From the NCBI GenBank assembly GCA_002332615.1, contig DDAL01000014.1, forward strand, positions 33,764 to 56,706: a stretch of 22,943 nucleotides of DNA, given 5' to 3'. The notes under the pieces were generated by a model. It had not been told where the DNA came from. It worked only from the letters and a program-made list of their open reading frames with translations, and did no database searches. Position numbers and translations under genes: made by a program. This document shows positions 6,497 to 15,036 of this stretch, one piece after another. Numbering within the stretch: position 1 is the first letter of the stretch; every line of letters begins with the position of its first letter. The DNA is from Sphingobacteriaceae bacterium UBA2059 (GTDB taxonomy: Bacteria > Bacteroidota > Bacteroidia > Sphingobacteriales > Sphingobacteriaceae).

Positions 6497-7426
6497 ATGA
6501 AATTTTATCAAATGGACTTTGGAAAGCTTCCTATAGAACAAATTGATCAGGTAAACTTTGGGCTGCCGCCAGAAGGTTCGTTCGCCAGTAAGGTTTTAAC
6601 TGGCAAGAAAGACCAGGGACCAAAAGTGTATGTGGGCTGCGCTAAGTGGGGCAGGAAGGAATGGAAAGGACTTATCTATCCGGTAAAAACTCCAGAGTCT
6701 TCGTTTTTAAACGAGTATGTAAAGCATTTTAACAGTATAGAGCTTAATGCAACTTTTTATAAAATTCCGGAAAAGGAGCAGGTGATTACCTGGCGCAGAA
6801 AGGCTGAAGCTAAGGGGGGAGATTTTAAATTTTGTCCAAAGTTTTCACGTGGAATAAGTCATATCAAACGACTTAAGAATGCGGAGGAACTCACTTCGGC
6901 CTACCTGGGAAGTATTTGCGAATTTGGCGACTTCCTGGGGCCGTGCTTTTTGCAGCTTAGTGATAGTTTTGGCCCTAAAGATTTCAGTTATCTTGAAACC
7001 TACCTTCGGAATTTACCTGTTGACCTGAATGTTTATGTTGAGTTGAGACATAAGGATTGGTTTTCTGATTTGGGCGCGAGGCAAGAGTTCTTTAGTCTGC
7101 TTAATTTTATGAAGAAGGGTGCCGTAATTACGGATGCTTCCGGGCGACGCGATTGTGTTCATATGGAACTCACTATTCCCGCAGCGTTTATACGATTTGT
7201 AGGCAATGGCTTGCATCCCACAGACTATACCCGGATAGATGCCTGGGTGAACAGACTACAGCAGTGGTGCGCCAGAGGCTTGGAAGAAATATACTTCTTT
7301 TTGCACCAGCACGATGAAAAAGATACCCCAATACTAGCAGATTATACAATAAAGCGACTTAATGAAGCGCTGAATATTAAGCTTGAGTCGCCTTATTTGC
7401 TTACTCAGCCGCGCTTGTTTGCTTAA
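6497..7426 (+). CDS. DUF72 (YecE-like) protein
   Basis: A 309-residue protein of the DUF72 family, which has a TIM-barrel-like fold and no settled biochemical role. Conserved blocks are VYVGCAKWGRKEWKG, FNSIELNATFYKIP, KFCPKFSRGISHIKRL, LQLSDSFGP, VYVELRHKDWF, ITDASGRRDCVH, FIRFVGNG and IYFFLHQHDE. The start is uncertain. ATG 6497 gives MKFYQMDFG and lies 4 nt after the T-tract of the preceding terminator. ATG 6512 (MDFGKLPIEQ) fits the family N-terminus at least as well and leaves more room for a leader. The gene must have its own promoter in or beyond that terminator, or live on read-through. No promoter was recognised and no terminator follows. Confidence 0.85.
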   Translation: MKFYQMDFGKLPIEQIDQVNFGLPPEGSFASKVLTGKKDQGPKVYVGCAKWGRKEWKGLIYPVKTPESSFLNEYVKHFNSIELNATFYKIPEKEQVITWRRKAEAKGGDFKFCPKFSRGISHIKRLKNAEELTSAYLGSICEFGDFLGPCFLQLSDSFGPKDFSYLETYLRNLPVDLNVYVELRHKDWFSDLGARQEFFSLLNFMKKGAVITDASGRRDCVHMELTIPAAFIRFVGNGLHPTDYTRIDAWVNRLQQWCARGLEEIYFFLHQHDEKDTPILADYTIKRLNEALNIKLESPYLLTQPRLFA

Positions 7427-7492
7427 TGGAGGCGGTTTATGTATCTATTTTGTTGTTTTACAGGTATTATGGCAGGACAATATATTTTTTAT

Positions 7493-7500
7493 TATCTTTG
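7493..7500 (+). promoter_or_regulatory. -7 element of the cold-shock gene
   Basis: TATCTTTG matches TAnnTTTG. No good TTTG is found 18-21 nt upstream. Transcription from here would give an AT-rich leader of about 95 nt, and a long leader is usual for cold-shock mRNAs, in which leader folding controls translation. Confidence 0.45.
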
Positions 7501-7601
7501 ATCATTCTTCTGTGATTAAAGCCTGATTTAATAATTCATATTACTTTTTCAGTTTCTCTAATTTCGGTGGAAGTTTATAACACTATATTTTTATTATTTT
7601 T

Positions 7602-7799
7602 ATGAAAACTGGAAAAGTTAAATGGTTTAATGCTGAAAAAGGCTATGGTTTTATTGTGCAGGAAGATGGCAAAGAAATCTTCGTTCACTTTAAAGATGTT
7701 GAAGGCGGAGCAAACGCTCTTCAAGATGGTGACGATGTAGAATTTGACGTTACTGAAGGCCGCAAAGGCTTACAAGCAATCAATGTAAGAAGAGTTTAA
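7602..7799 (+). CDS. Cold-shock domain protein (CspA family)
   Basis: A 65-residue single cold-shock domain, an OB-fold that binds single-stranded RNA and DNA and melts RNA structure in the cold. It opens with MKTGKVKWFNAEKGYGFI, carrying RNP1 (KGYGFI), followed by RNP2 (IFVHF). The FDVTEGRKGLQAINVRRV end is typical. Length is slightly under E. coli CspA (70). It is a single-gene unit: its own -7 element and long AT-rich leader precede it, and a strong hairpin terminator follows. Whether this copy is cold-induced or constitutive cannot be told from the sequence. Confidence 0.96.
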   Translation: MKTGKVKWFNAEKGYGFIVQEDGKEIFVHFKDVEGGANALQDGDDVEFDVTEGRKGLQAINVRRV

Positions 7800-7823
7800 T
7801 TACACTCTATAGATTTTACAGAC

Positions 7824-7854
7824 AGCGCTATACACCATGTATAGCGCTTTTTTT
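7824..7854 (+). terminator. Terminator of the cold-shock gene
   Basis: Perfect 11-bp arms (AGCGCTATACA at 7824-7834, TGTATAGCGCT at 7838-7848) close a 3-nt loop and run into seven T residues. The T-tract overlaps the stop codon of the convergent methyltransferase gene (7853-7855), so the two genes end on each other. Confidence 0.9.
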
Positions 7855-9034
7855 ATTTAAGGCGTTCTGCTTCAATAACCACGTGGTTATCAGAGTTGTC
7901 CTTGCAAAAGATAAGATAGGCTGTTCCTCCTTCTTGTATTTTATGTCTGAGCCGAAGTTGTGCTACCGTGAAAGGGAAGTTCCTGCTTATAACATTAAAT
8001 TTGCCATGTTTTTTCAGCTTACAGAATAGCTTATAGCTCATTGTTTTTTTATTCGTAAAGATTCTGCCTGTAAATTGTGCAAGCTGTTGATCAGACGTAT
8101 ACAAATGGGTGCTTGTGTGTAGTTTCAAAAGCTTATACTGGATGGCAATTTGCTTGAAGCAGCCTGTTTTCATTAAAGCTACATCGGGCTCGTAGATATA
8201 GGAAAGCGGTTCGGAAAGTTCAGGAGCGGGCTGCTGCTTCTCAAGGAGAGGGTTCAGCTGTACCGTTTGTATTTCGCAATTGTTTAATGCGGACGCGTAC
8301 ATCCTGCATCCTGCATCAGATTTTTGGCTTATAACCCAAAGAAGCTCTTTGCAGTCGTTTTGCACACTAAGTACATGGATCTGTTCTACGTTGGAAAGTT
8401 CCTTCAGGCCTAGACTTATGTCATATAAAGGAGAGGTTTTGATGATGAGCCTCCGGCATTTTGAAAGTATCAGTGACAGGTTTGAAATAATGTCAGGCTC
8501 AGTGTCTTTTAGCATGAATACCTTTTGTGTATTTACGCGCCTTGAAGGATCTGCATAGATAGTATCAAAGGCTAAATCGGTCTGCTTTAAATAATCAATA
8601 CTGTCCTGTATCTCAAAAACTACTTCAGATGCACCGAGCGTTTTCAGGTTGTGGCGGGCAATAGAAGAGAGCTCCCTGCTTCTCTCGCAATGAATTACCA
8701 GGCTCGCTACCTTGGAAAAATAATATGTGTCTACTCCAAAACCGCCAGTCATGTCCAGAAGAGGACCATCACCGATCAAGGTGCTTTTGTAGGAAGCTGT
8801 ACTTTCGGATGACGACTGTTCAATGTGTAGACGGGGCGGAAAATAGATACCGGGTGTGTTAGACCATAGCGGAAGTTTTTTTTGGCATCGCTGCTTTCCT
8901 TCTATCTGCTGAGCCAAATCCATTGAGCTTACCTTATCGAAGGGGCTTTTTTTTAACGCTATCGCAGAAGCTACTTCGTCCTGGTTACTGCTTAGAAAAT
9001 GCTGTACTTCTTTGTTTAAAATTTTGTTATTCAC
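7853..9034 (-). CDS. Class I SAM-dependent methyltransferase with THUMP-like C-terminal domain
   Basis: A 393-residue protein common in Bacteroidota. The Rossmann-type SAM site is LLDMTGGFGVD (residues 92-102), an acidic residue follows in IHCERS near 117, and YADPSRR (160-166) matches the DPP/DPxR-type catalytic loop of RNA methyltransferases. The last third resembles the ferredoxin-like plus THUMP-like region, with GRIFTNKKTMSYKL and NVISRNFPFTVAQLRLRHKI. The substrate is not known; RNA is likely from the fold. The start is GTG at 9032-9034, overlapping the end of the aspartate kinase gene by 8 nt, and the next methionine is residue 39. It is the last gene of a four-gene minus-strand cluster, so translation is probably coupled to the gene before it. 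Confidence 0.86.
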   Translation of the reverse strand: MNNKILNKEVQHFLSSNQDEVASAIALKKSPFDKVSSMDLAQQIEGKQRCQKKLPLWSNTPGIYFPPRLHIEQSSSESTASYKSTLIGDGPLLDMTGGFGVDTYYFSKVASLVIHCERSRELSSIARHNLKTLGASEVVFEIQDSIDYLKQTDLAFDTIYADPSRRVNTQKVFMLKDTEPDIISNLSLILSKCRRLIIKTSPLYDISLGLKELSNVEQIHVLSVQNDCKELLWVISQKSDAGCRMYASALNNCEIQTVQLNPLLEKQQPAPELSEPLSYIYEPDVALMKTGCFKQIAIQYKLLKLHTSTHLYTSDQQLAQFTGRIFTNKKTMSYKLFCKLKKHGKFNVISRNFPFTVAQLRLRHKIQEGGTAYLIFCKDNSDNHVVIEAERLK

Positions 9035-10310
9035 TTTCTTTGCTACTGTCTTTCATAACCATTTGGCAGGTATTCCTGCTTTTCACTTCGAGAAGCACCT
9101 TTTTATTGGCGGTAACCCGATTAATGGTTTGCTGGTTATAATACCTTATGGTTACAAGTTCCATGCCTTTGTTGTATTTTATCTTGTAATTTTTGGAAAG
9201 AGCCTCGATCAGCTTATCGACTTTGCTATCGTCATTGTCAATGCTGAATGAGAAGCTAAGCGCTGAGTTAAGCATGGTATTTACCTGGATTTTGAAGCCA
9301 TACAGTATATTGAATATCTGACTAAGGTTTTCTTCGATAATGAATGAAAAATCTTTAGGGAAAATAGATATTAATACCTGATTCACTTTAAATATGAAAC
9401 AGGGAGTTTGCAAATCGTTTTTACAGGAATTAATTTCTGTGCCGGGTATACTTGGTTCAAGAAAAGACTTCACAAACAATGGAATAGACTTGTTTTGCAG
9501 AGGTTTGATAGTTTTGGGATGAATTATGGTAGCTCCGTAATAGGACAACTCCAGCGCATCGTGGTAGTTGAGATGGGGCAGCAGCTCTGTTTTTTCAAAC
9601 CACTTAGGATCTGCATTTAACACGCCCTGAACATCTTTCCATATTGTTACAGATGAGGCGTTAAGACAGGAAGCGAAGATGGCGGCCGAATAGTCTGACC
9701 CTTCCCGGCCCAGCGTAGTTGTAAAATTTTCCGACGTGCCACCTATAAAGCCCTGGGTTATTATAATTTGTTCTTCCAGCAGTGGCTGCAGACTTTCCTG
9801 TATGAGGTTCTGTGTTTTTAACCAGTCTACTTTTCCTTCACGGTATGTATTATCCGTTTGTATATAACTGCGCGCATCTACCCATTTGTTCTTTAGGCCG
9901 CAATAGTTCAAATAGTGGCTTACTATTTTTGTTGATACGAGCTCGCCTACGGATACTATATGGTCATAGATATAATCATAGCTATCAAAAGGCTCATCTT
10001 CCAGTATCCACTCGACTTCTACGAAGGCGTTATTGACATCTACAAAAACCTCGTGGTCTGGACTGTCAAAAAGATCATTTAAAATGGTGTAATGATAATC
10101 TTTAAGGTTTTGAAAGAGGAGGCCTGTATTGGATTGTTTGTGGACATAGGCACGGGTAATTTCTTCGAGTGCATTTGTTGTTTTGCCCATTGCAGAGATT
10201 ACGGTAAGCAAGTGTCTGCTTTTTCCGTGCAGCTGTAGTATGCGTGATATATTTTTTATTCCCCTGGCGTCTTTTACGGATGCTCCTCCGAACTTATATA
10301 CTTCAATCAT
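9027..10310 (-). CDS. lysC: Aspartate kinase, monofunctional
   Basis: Phosphorylates L-aspartate, the first step towards lysine, threonine, methionine and diaminopimelate for peptidoglycan. The 427 residues begin with the nucleotide-binding KFGGASV (residues 6-12). They continue with the serine/threonine-rich TTTLGREGSDYSAAIFA (197-213), VTIWKDVQGVLNADPKW and SYYGATIIHPKTIKPLQ. The last 120 or so residues correspond to the regulatory ACT region but are divergent, so feedback behaviour cannot be predicted. No homoserine dehydrogenase domain is attached. The gene overlaps the acetyltransferase gene upstream by 8 nt and the methyltransferase gene downstream by 8 nt. The gene symbol is by function; several aspartokinase paralogues may exist in the genome. 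Confidence 0.92.
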   Translation of the reverse strand: MIEVYKFGGASVKDARGIKNISRILQLHGKSRHLLTVISAMGKTTNALEEITRAYVHKQSNTGLLFQNLKDYHYTILNDLFDSPDHEVFVDVNNAFVEVEWILEDEPFDSYDYIYDHIVSVGELVSTKIVSHYLNYCGLKNKWVDARSYIQTDNTYREGKVDWLKTQNLIQESLQPLLEEQIIITQGFIGGTSENFTTTLGREGSDYSAAIFASCLNASSVTIWKDVQGVLNADPKWFEKTELLPHLNYHDALELSYYGATIIHPKTIKPLQNKSIPLFVKSFLEPSIPGTEINSCKNDLQTPCFIFKVNQVLISIFPKDFSFIIEENLSQIFNILYGFKIQVNTMLNSALSFSFSIDNDDSKVDKLIEALSKNYKIKYNKGMELVTIRYYNQQTINRVTANKKVLLEVKSRNTCQMVMKDSSKESE

Positions 10311-10794
10311 TCTTGTCTCTTAGGAAAATTAATTCGTCGGCTTCTATAGAAACGTTGATCCAATCGCTGTCAAACCGGTTAGTATACTTCTTATAAAAAT
10401 TAATGGCGGGCGTATTCCAATCAAGTACTTGCCAGGTTATACCCTTGTATTTCTTATCAATAGCTTCCCTGACAATCCTGTCAAAAAGTAAGGTTCCGAC
10501 ACCGCTGCTTCTTGCCTCTTCAGTCACATATAAGTCTTCAAGATAGAGCCTGCATCCTTTCCAGGTTGAAAAGCGGGTATAGTAAAGAGCAAATGCTACT
10601 AGCGTACCCTTGCTTTGTGCTACAAACGCTTTCCATACTGGCTGAGTGCCGAAGCCGGTTCTTTGCAGTTCTTCAAGGGAGATGGTGACCTCCTGTTGGG
10701 CATTTTCATATCTTGCCAGTTGATGTATTAGTTCAAGAATACGCGGACAGTCATCAACGTGCGCTTCTCTTATTGTAGGTGTGGTACTCAGCAT
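10303..10794 (-). CDS. GNAT-family N-acetyltransferase
   Basis: A protein of about 163 residues resembling the diamine (spermidine/spermine) acetyltransferase branch of the GNAT fold. Seen are IREAHVDDCPRILELIHQLA at the start, the central strand LYLEDLYVTEEARSSGVGTLLFD containing the acetyl-CoA loop (RSSGVG), and the C-terminal WQVLDWNTPAINFYKKY. The substrate is a small amine by analogy only. ATG 10794 is chosen because it gives the usual short lead before IREA and sits 7 nt after the yggS stop. ATG 10818 would add eight residues and overlap yggS by 17 nt. The gene end overlaps the aspartate kinase start in ATGATTGA, which suggests translational coupling. Confidence 0.86.
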   Translation of the reverse strand: MLSTTPTIREAHVDDCPRILELIHQLARYENAQQEVTISLEELQRTGFGTQPVWKAFVAQSKGTLVAFALYYTRFSTWKGCRLYLEDLYVTEEARSSGVGTLLFDRIVREAIDKKYKGITWQVLDWNTPAINFYKKYTNRFDSDWINVSIEADELIFLRDKND

Positions 10795-10801
10795 CGCAGA
10801 C

Positions 10802-11497
10802 TTACTCGCTTTGAACATCGGGAGTTACAGCAGGTCTTTTTCCAAATATACTGCTGCCTAGGCGTATCATGGTACTTCCTTCTTCAATAGCTGTTATATA
10901 GTCGGCAGACATACCCATAGACAGCTCTTTAAACGAAGGCTCAGTTTTGAAGTATACTTCTTTAAGACCGTTAAATAACATCCTGAGTTCATGAAACTCG
11001 TCTTTTAATCTTTTCTTATTATCGGTATTGGTAGCAATCCCCATAAGGCCCCTGATGCGAATATTTTTCAGTTCGGAGAAATCCGGTGATCGTAGTAGTT
11101 CAATAACCTCATCGAATTCAAGTCCGAATTTTGTGTCTTCATCTGCTATATATATTTGCAGAAGACAGTCAATTATTCGGTTGTTCTTAAGGGCCTGCTT
11201 GTTAACCTCTTTAAGTAGCTTAAGGCTATCAACAGACTGTATAAGAGAAACATATGGGGCTATGTATTTAACCTTATTAGTTTGAAGGTGGCCAATAAGA
11301 TGCCATTGAATGTCTTTAGGCAAAGTCTGATGTTTCTCGGTCATCTCCTGAACATGGTTTTCTCCAAATGCGCGCTGCCCCGCATTGTATGCTTCCAATA
11401 TCTCCTCATTGGTCTTTGTTTTTGAAACGGCTACTAACTGAACGCCCAATAATTCTACTTCGTTCTTTACCTTTATCAAGTTGGCTGAAATACTCAT
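10802..11497 (-). CDS. yggS: YggS/PLPBP-family pyridoxal-phosphate homeostasis protein
   Basis: A 231-residue single-domain PLP-binding TIM-barrel protein with no known enzymatic activity. The family (YggS, PipY, PROSC) keeps the cofactor pool and amino-acid metabolism in balance. The PLP lysine is in LVAVSKTK (Lys26). Other signatures are AFGENHVQE, IQWHLIGHLQTNKVK, IRGLMGIAT, LSMGMSADY and the phosphate-binding EEGSTMIRLGSSIFGKR. Length is normal (about 225-235). It is the first gene of the minus-strand cluster with the acetyltransferase, aspartate kinase and methyltransferase genes. Its start lies 44 nt from the divergent DUF4296 gene, so the two share a very short promoter region. Confidence 0.93.
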   Translation of the reverse strand: MSISANLIKVKNEVELLGVQLVAVSKTKTNEEILEAYNAGQRAFGENHVQEMTEKHQTLPKDIQWHLIGHLQTNKVKYIAPYVSLIQSVDSLKLLKEVNKQALKNNRIIDCLLQIYIADEDTKFGLEFDEVIELLRSPDFSELKNIRIRGLMGIATNTDNKKRLKDEFHELRMLFNGLKEVYFKTEPSFKELSMGMSADYITAIEEGSTMIRLGSSIFGKRPAVTPDVQSE

Positions 11498-11512
11498 TTA
11501 TATGTACTTTTA
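11480..11512 (+). promoter_or_regulatory. Putative promoter of the DUF4296-mutS2 unit
   Basis: GTTG at 11480-11483, a 21-nt spacer and TACTTTTA at 11505-11512 resemble TTTG and TAnnTTTG with one mismatch in each box. The -33 part lies inside the start of yggS. The leader would be about 25 nt. Confidence 0.35.
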
Positions 11513-11541
11513 TACGCAAAATCAATCAGCTAAGTTAATAA

Positions 11542-12102
11542 ATGAAGCAAACACTATTATTGTTTTTAACTGCCATTTTTTGTATATCATGCAAAAAGGA
11601 GACAGCGGGCTTAGATGTTATTGAAAAGGGCGATATGATTAACGTGCTGACAGACATTCATTTAGCTGACGGATACCTGGCCTCAGCTTATGGTGATTCT
11701 ATACAGATAGCCGCAAAAGATATTTATAGCGCAGTTTACAAAAAGCATCACACAGACTCTGCTACTGTAAGAAAGAGTATAGAATACTATGCTATGCATC
11801 CTGACCAGATGAAGAGCATCTATGATGAAGTTCAAAAAAGACTTCAGGATCTGGAAAAGAAAGAAAGTATGAAAGTTGCTGAAAGCCTGAAGATTGAAGA
11901 GCGAAAGAACCAAAGGGTCGCTGATTCGTTGCGGGTACTTGATGAGATAAGGCGTGATTCTATTGAAAAGAGATATATCAGGATTCCCTCTTCTCAGCTA
12001 CTTAGCCCTGTTCCGGTTAACCATCTAAGCGATTATAAAGCTGATTCTATTACGAGGCGCTTATCCGGACCAAAGGCATCTGATAATTTACCGGATAATT
12101 AA
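11542..12102 (+). CDS. DUF4296 domain lipoprotein
   Basis: A 186-residue Bacteroidota-specific protein. The N-terminus, MKQTLLLFLTAIFCISCKKE, is a lipoprotein signal with Cys17 as the likely lipidated residue, so the mature protein should sit on a membrane facing the periplasm or the outside. The DUF4296 core follows (MINVLTDIHLADGYLAS, then YSAVYKKHHTDSATVRKSIEYYAMHPDQMKSIYDEV in shorter blocks). Residues about 110-150 are highly charged and probably a coiled coil (LEKKESMKVAESLKIEE). The function of the family is unknown. It lies 13 nt before mutS2 and is probably co-transcribed with it, although no functional link is evident. Confidence 0.88.
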   Translation: MKQTLLLFLTAIFCISCKKETAGLDVIEKGDMINVLTDIHLADGYLASAYGDSIQIAAKDIYSAVYKKHHTDSATVRKSIEYYAMHPDQMKSIYDEVQKRLQDLEKKESMKVAESLKIEERKNQRVADSLRVLDEIRRDSIEKRYIRIPSSQLLSPVPVNHLSDYKADSITRRLSGPKASDNLPDN

Positions 12103-12115
12103 AGAAAAGGCGAAC

Positions 12116-14500
12116 ATGAACGATTTTAAGCGGGGTATGGTATACCCGCCGGGTGCTGAAGATAAGCTGGGTTTCACAGAGGTAAAACGCAGGATAAAGG
12201 CTCACTGCCTAAGTGATATGGGCAAAGAAATGGTTGACCGTATACAGGTTATTACCAATTCTGAGCAGATTGAAAAATTTTTAAAGCAAACCCGAGAGTT
12301 TAAAGAGATACTAGAAAACGATGATCCTTTACCGATCAGGCATTTTTATGATTTACGGTCTCTGGCTGAAAAAGCGCGCATTGAAGGAGCCTTTTTAACA
12401 GAAGAAGATTTTTTTAAAGTCTTGACGTCATTGCTTACCGTTTTTTCTGTAATTGGCTATTTCAATGAACGGGAGGGGACATATACGGCTCTGGAAGCTT
12501 TGTTTGAGCACCTCATAGTTGAAAAGTCTATTATTAAAAGCATTGAAAAGGTTATTGATGATAAAGGTAAAATAAGGAGTAACGCCTCTGCTGACTTGCA
12601 GGCTATAACAGCTTCGATCGCTCGTTCTGAGCAGGAAGCTCGTAAAAAGATTGATAGTATTTATAGAAATGCTCAGAATAGTGGGTGGACGGCTGATGGT
12701 TCTTTAACTATCAGGGATGGAAGATTGTGTATTCCATTGCTTGCTGAAAATAAACGAAAAGTAAAGGGCTTTGTTCACGACGAGTCTGCATCTGGTCAGA
12801 CGGTATACCTGGAACCGGAAGAGGTTTTTCATTTAAACAATCAGATACGCGACCTTGAGTTTGACAGACGGCGTGAAATCGTTAAGATACTTACCTCTCT
12901 TACTACAGAGATGCGTCCTTATGTGCCGCTGCTTTTGTCCTATCATGGATTGCTTACCAAGCTGGACTTTGTAAGAGCTAAGGCTTTGTTTGCCCTGGAT
13001 ACTGACGCTGAACTGCCACTTATCGTTAACGGGCCTGAAATTAATCTAATAAATGCCAGGCATCCCTTATTGCATCTGGCACTTAAGAAAGAGGGGCAGA
13101 CGGTGGTCCCGTTAAATATCAGAATTGATGAGAGGCTTCGCATAATAGTAGTTTCAGGCCCTAATGCTGGCGGAAAGTCTGTGTGTATGAAAACGGTTGG
13201 TTTACTGCAGATTATGGCCCAGTCTGGAATACTCATTCCGGTAGATGATCAATCAAAAGTGGGAGTTTTTAAGAATATTTTTGCTGATATAGGCGACGAT
13301 CAGTCAATAGAAAGCGATTTAAGTACTTATAGCGCTCACCTTACTAAAATGCGATACTTTATCGAGAATGCCGGAGGCAAAAGCCTGATATTGATTGACG
13401 AGTTTGGAACGGGAACAGATCCGCAGTTTGGGGGGCCGATGGCAGAAGCCGTATTGGAGTTCATTAACCGCAAGAAAGCGAAGGGCGTTATAACAACCCA
13501 TTACTCAAACTTGAAGGTTTTTGCCAATCACACGGAGGGGCTGGAGAATGCATCTATGCTATTTGACAACTCTGAAATGAAGCCTTTGTACATACTTGAA
13601 ACCGGACAGCCAGGCAGCTCCTATGCATTTGAAATTGCACATAATATAGGCTTGCCTCAACCAGTGCTTGAAGCAGCTAAAAGCAAGGTGGGTTCAAACC
13701 AGAAAAGGGTTGACAGTCTGCTTGTCGATTTGGAACGTGAAAAAAAGCAATTGCTTGAAACGAGGGTGTCTCTTAATAAGCAGCAACGCAAGCTTGATGT
13801 AATAACTGCTGAAAATGAAAAGCTTAAAGCTTACCTGGAAAGTAATAAAAAAGCGATTCTTAAGGAAGCTAAGCTACAGGCTGAAACAATAATAAGGAAT
13901 GCTAATAAGCTCGTTGAAAACACGATAGCTGAAATTAAGCAGACAGGCGCTGATAAGTTGACTACGCAAAGACTGAGAAAGGATCTCCAGAAAGAACTGT
14001 CTGCTCATGAAAGTGTAGAAAAAGCACTTCCTAGAGTATCAGAAAACTTGACTTTCGCTATAGGAGACTGGGTTAAAGTTAGTGAATCTGAAACAATTGG
14101 TCAGGTATTGGATCTTTCAAAAGAGAATGTCATCCTTGCTATTGGAGATTTGCGGTCGGTGGTTAAAAGGAACAGGCTTGAAAAAGTACAAAAGAAACAG
14201 GTGCCCAAAGAGCTCCGCAAGTCCTACGCTTCTCAGTTCACTGAAACTATTGCTCAGTTTAAGCCAGAGCTGGACGTGAGAGGTATGCGGGGAGAGGAAG
14301 CTATCTATGAGATTGATAAATATCTTGACAAGGCCATTATGATGGGTTTCCCTAGCCTCAAGATTATTCATGGAAAAGGCGATGGTATTTTACGAAAAAT
14401 GATCCGCGAGTACCTGCGGAAATATTCGCAGGTATCGCGGATGGAAGATGAGCATGCGGACAGAGGGGGGGATGGTATAACCTACGTCTATCTGGATTAA
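12116..14500 (+). CDS. mutS2: MutS2 family ATPase/endonuclease
   Basis: A 794-residue MutS2 protein, close to the 780-800 norm. It lacks the mismatch-recognition domain of MutS. Family members act on branched or recombination intermediates, and on collided ribosomes in Bacillus. A MutS core (residues 1-320) contains ASGQTVYLEPEEV. The ATPase has Walker A GPNAGGKSV (348-356), GDDQSIESDLSTYSAH, Walker B LILIDEFGTGTDP (about 424-436) and the VITTHYSNLK switch. A long charged coiled coil spans about 525-640. The C-terminal Smr nuclease domain starts at LDVRGMRGEEA (about 718) and has the IHGKGDGILR motif. All key motifs are intact. The stop codon is shared in TTAA with the convergent gene. Confidence 0.96.
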   Translation: MNDFKRGMVYPPGAEDKLGFTEVKRRIKAHCLSDMGKEMVDRIQVITNSEQIEKFLKQTREFKEILENDDPLPIRHFYDLRSLAEKARIEGAFLTEEDFFKVLTSLLTVFSVIGYFNEREGTYTALEALFEHLIVEKSIIKSIEKVIDDKGKIRSNASADLQAITASIARSEQEARKKIDSIYRNAQNSGWTADGSLTIRDGRLCIPLLAENKRKVKGFVHDESASGQTVYLEPEEVFHLNNQIRDLEFDRRREIVKILTSLTTEMRPYVPLLLSYHGLLTKLDFVRAKALFALDTDAELPLIVNGPEINLINARHPLLHLALKKEGQTVVPLNIRIDERLRIIVVSGPNAGGKSVCMKTVGLLQIMAQSGILIPVDDQSKVGVFKNIFADIGDDQSIESDLSTYSAHLTKMRYFIENAGGKSLILIDEFGTGTDPQFGGPMAEAVLEFINRKKAKGVITTHYSNLKVFANHTEGLENASMLFDNSEMKPLYILETGQPGSSYAFEIAHNIGLPQPVLEAAKSKVGSNQKRVDSLLVDLEREKKQLLETRVSLNKQQRKLDVITAENEKLKAYLESNKKAILKEAKLQAETIIRNANKLVENTIAEIKQTGADKLTTQRLRKDLQKELSAHESVEKALPRVSENLTFAIGDWVKVSESETIGQVLDLSKENVILAIGDLRSVVKRNRLEKVQKKQVPKELRKSYASQFTETIAQFKPELDVRGMRGEEAIYEIDKYLDKAIMMGFPSLKIIHGKGDGILRKMIREYLRKYSQVSRMEDEHADRGGDGITYVYLD

Positions 14501-15036
14501 GGCTTGAAATCAATTACATTGTTTTCTCCTTCTACATAGGGCTTTCCGGCTATAGTGTTCTTTACAAGAGATACTATTTGTGAAACAAGAATATCAGGAG
14601 CATCCCAATACTCAGCTTCTTCCGGAGTTATTTTAATAAGACATAAGTTAGGATCTGATTTCCCGTATGGAAACCACGCTTTGAATGATTCTTCCCAAAG
14701 TTGCTCCACTTTAAGATTATCATTGACAATGCTTGCTTCGCCATTAACGCTTAAATAAAGATTGCTTTCCGGATGCAGGTAAGTTACAGTTACCTTATTG
14801 TTCGCTTTTATATTCTCAACTTTTTTTGAGTCTTTCATAGAAAACATCCAGATGATACCATCATCTTCAATTGGAAAAACGCGCATAGGTTCACTGACTA
14901 TTCGATTGTCCGTGTTCAGTGTATTAAGCATGGCAGTTTTAATAGTGCTCACTTTAGAGGCGAACTCTCTTACTTTTTTGATGTATTCAATTTCTTCCAG
15001 TTGCCCTTTAACGGTAGTTGCATTTAACTTTGTCAT
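14497..15036 (-). CDS. Pyridoxamine 5'-phosphate oxidase-like (general stress protein 26 type) flavoprotein
   Basis: A 179-residue split-barrel protein of the FMN-binding PNPOx-like superfamily, closest in style to the general stress protein 26 group. Seen are VSTIKTAMLNTLNTDNRIVS, MRVFPIEDDGIIWMFSMKDS, VTVTYLHPESNLYLSVNGEA, LWEESFKAWFPYGKSDPNLC and EEAEYWDAPD. Members bind FMN or F420-like flavins, and most have no assigned substrate, so it should not be called PdxH. It is a single gene, convergent with mutS2: the two stop codons share the palindrome TTAA at 14497-14500. No terminator is visible between them, so each transcript probably runs into the other gene's antisense strand. Confidence 0.87.
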   Translation of the reverse strand: MTKLNATTVKGQLEEIEYIKKVREFASKVSTIKTAMLNTLNTDNRIVSEPMRVFPIEDDGIIWMFSMKDSKKVENIKANNKVTVTYLHPESNLYLSVNGEASIVNDNLKVEQLWEESFKAWFPYGKSDPNLCLIKITPEEAEYWDAPDILVSQIVSLVKNTIAGKPYVEGENNVIDFKP

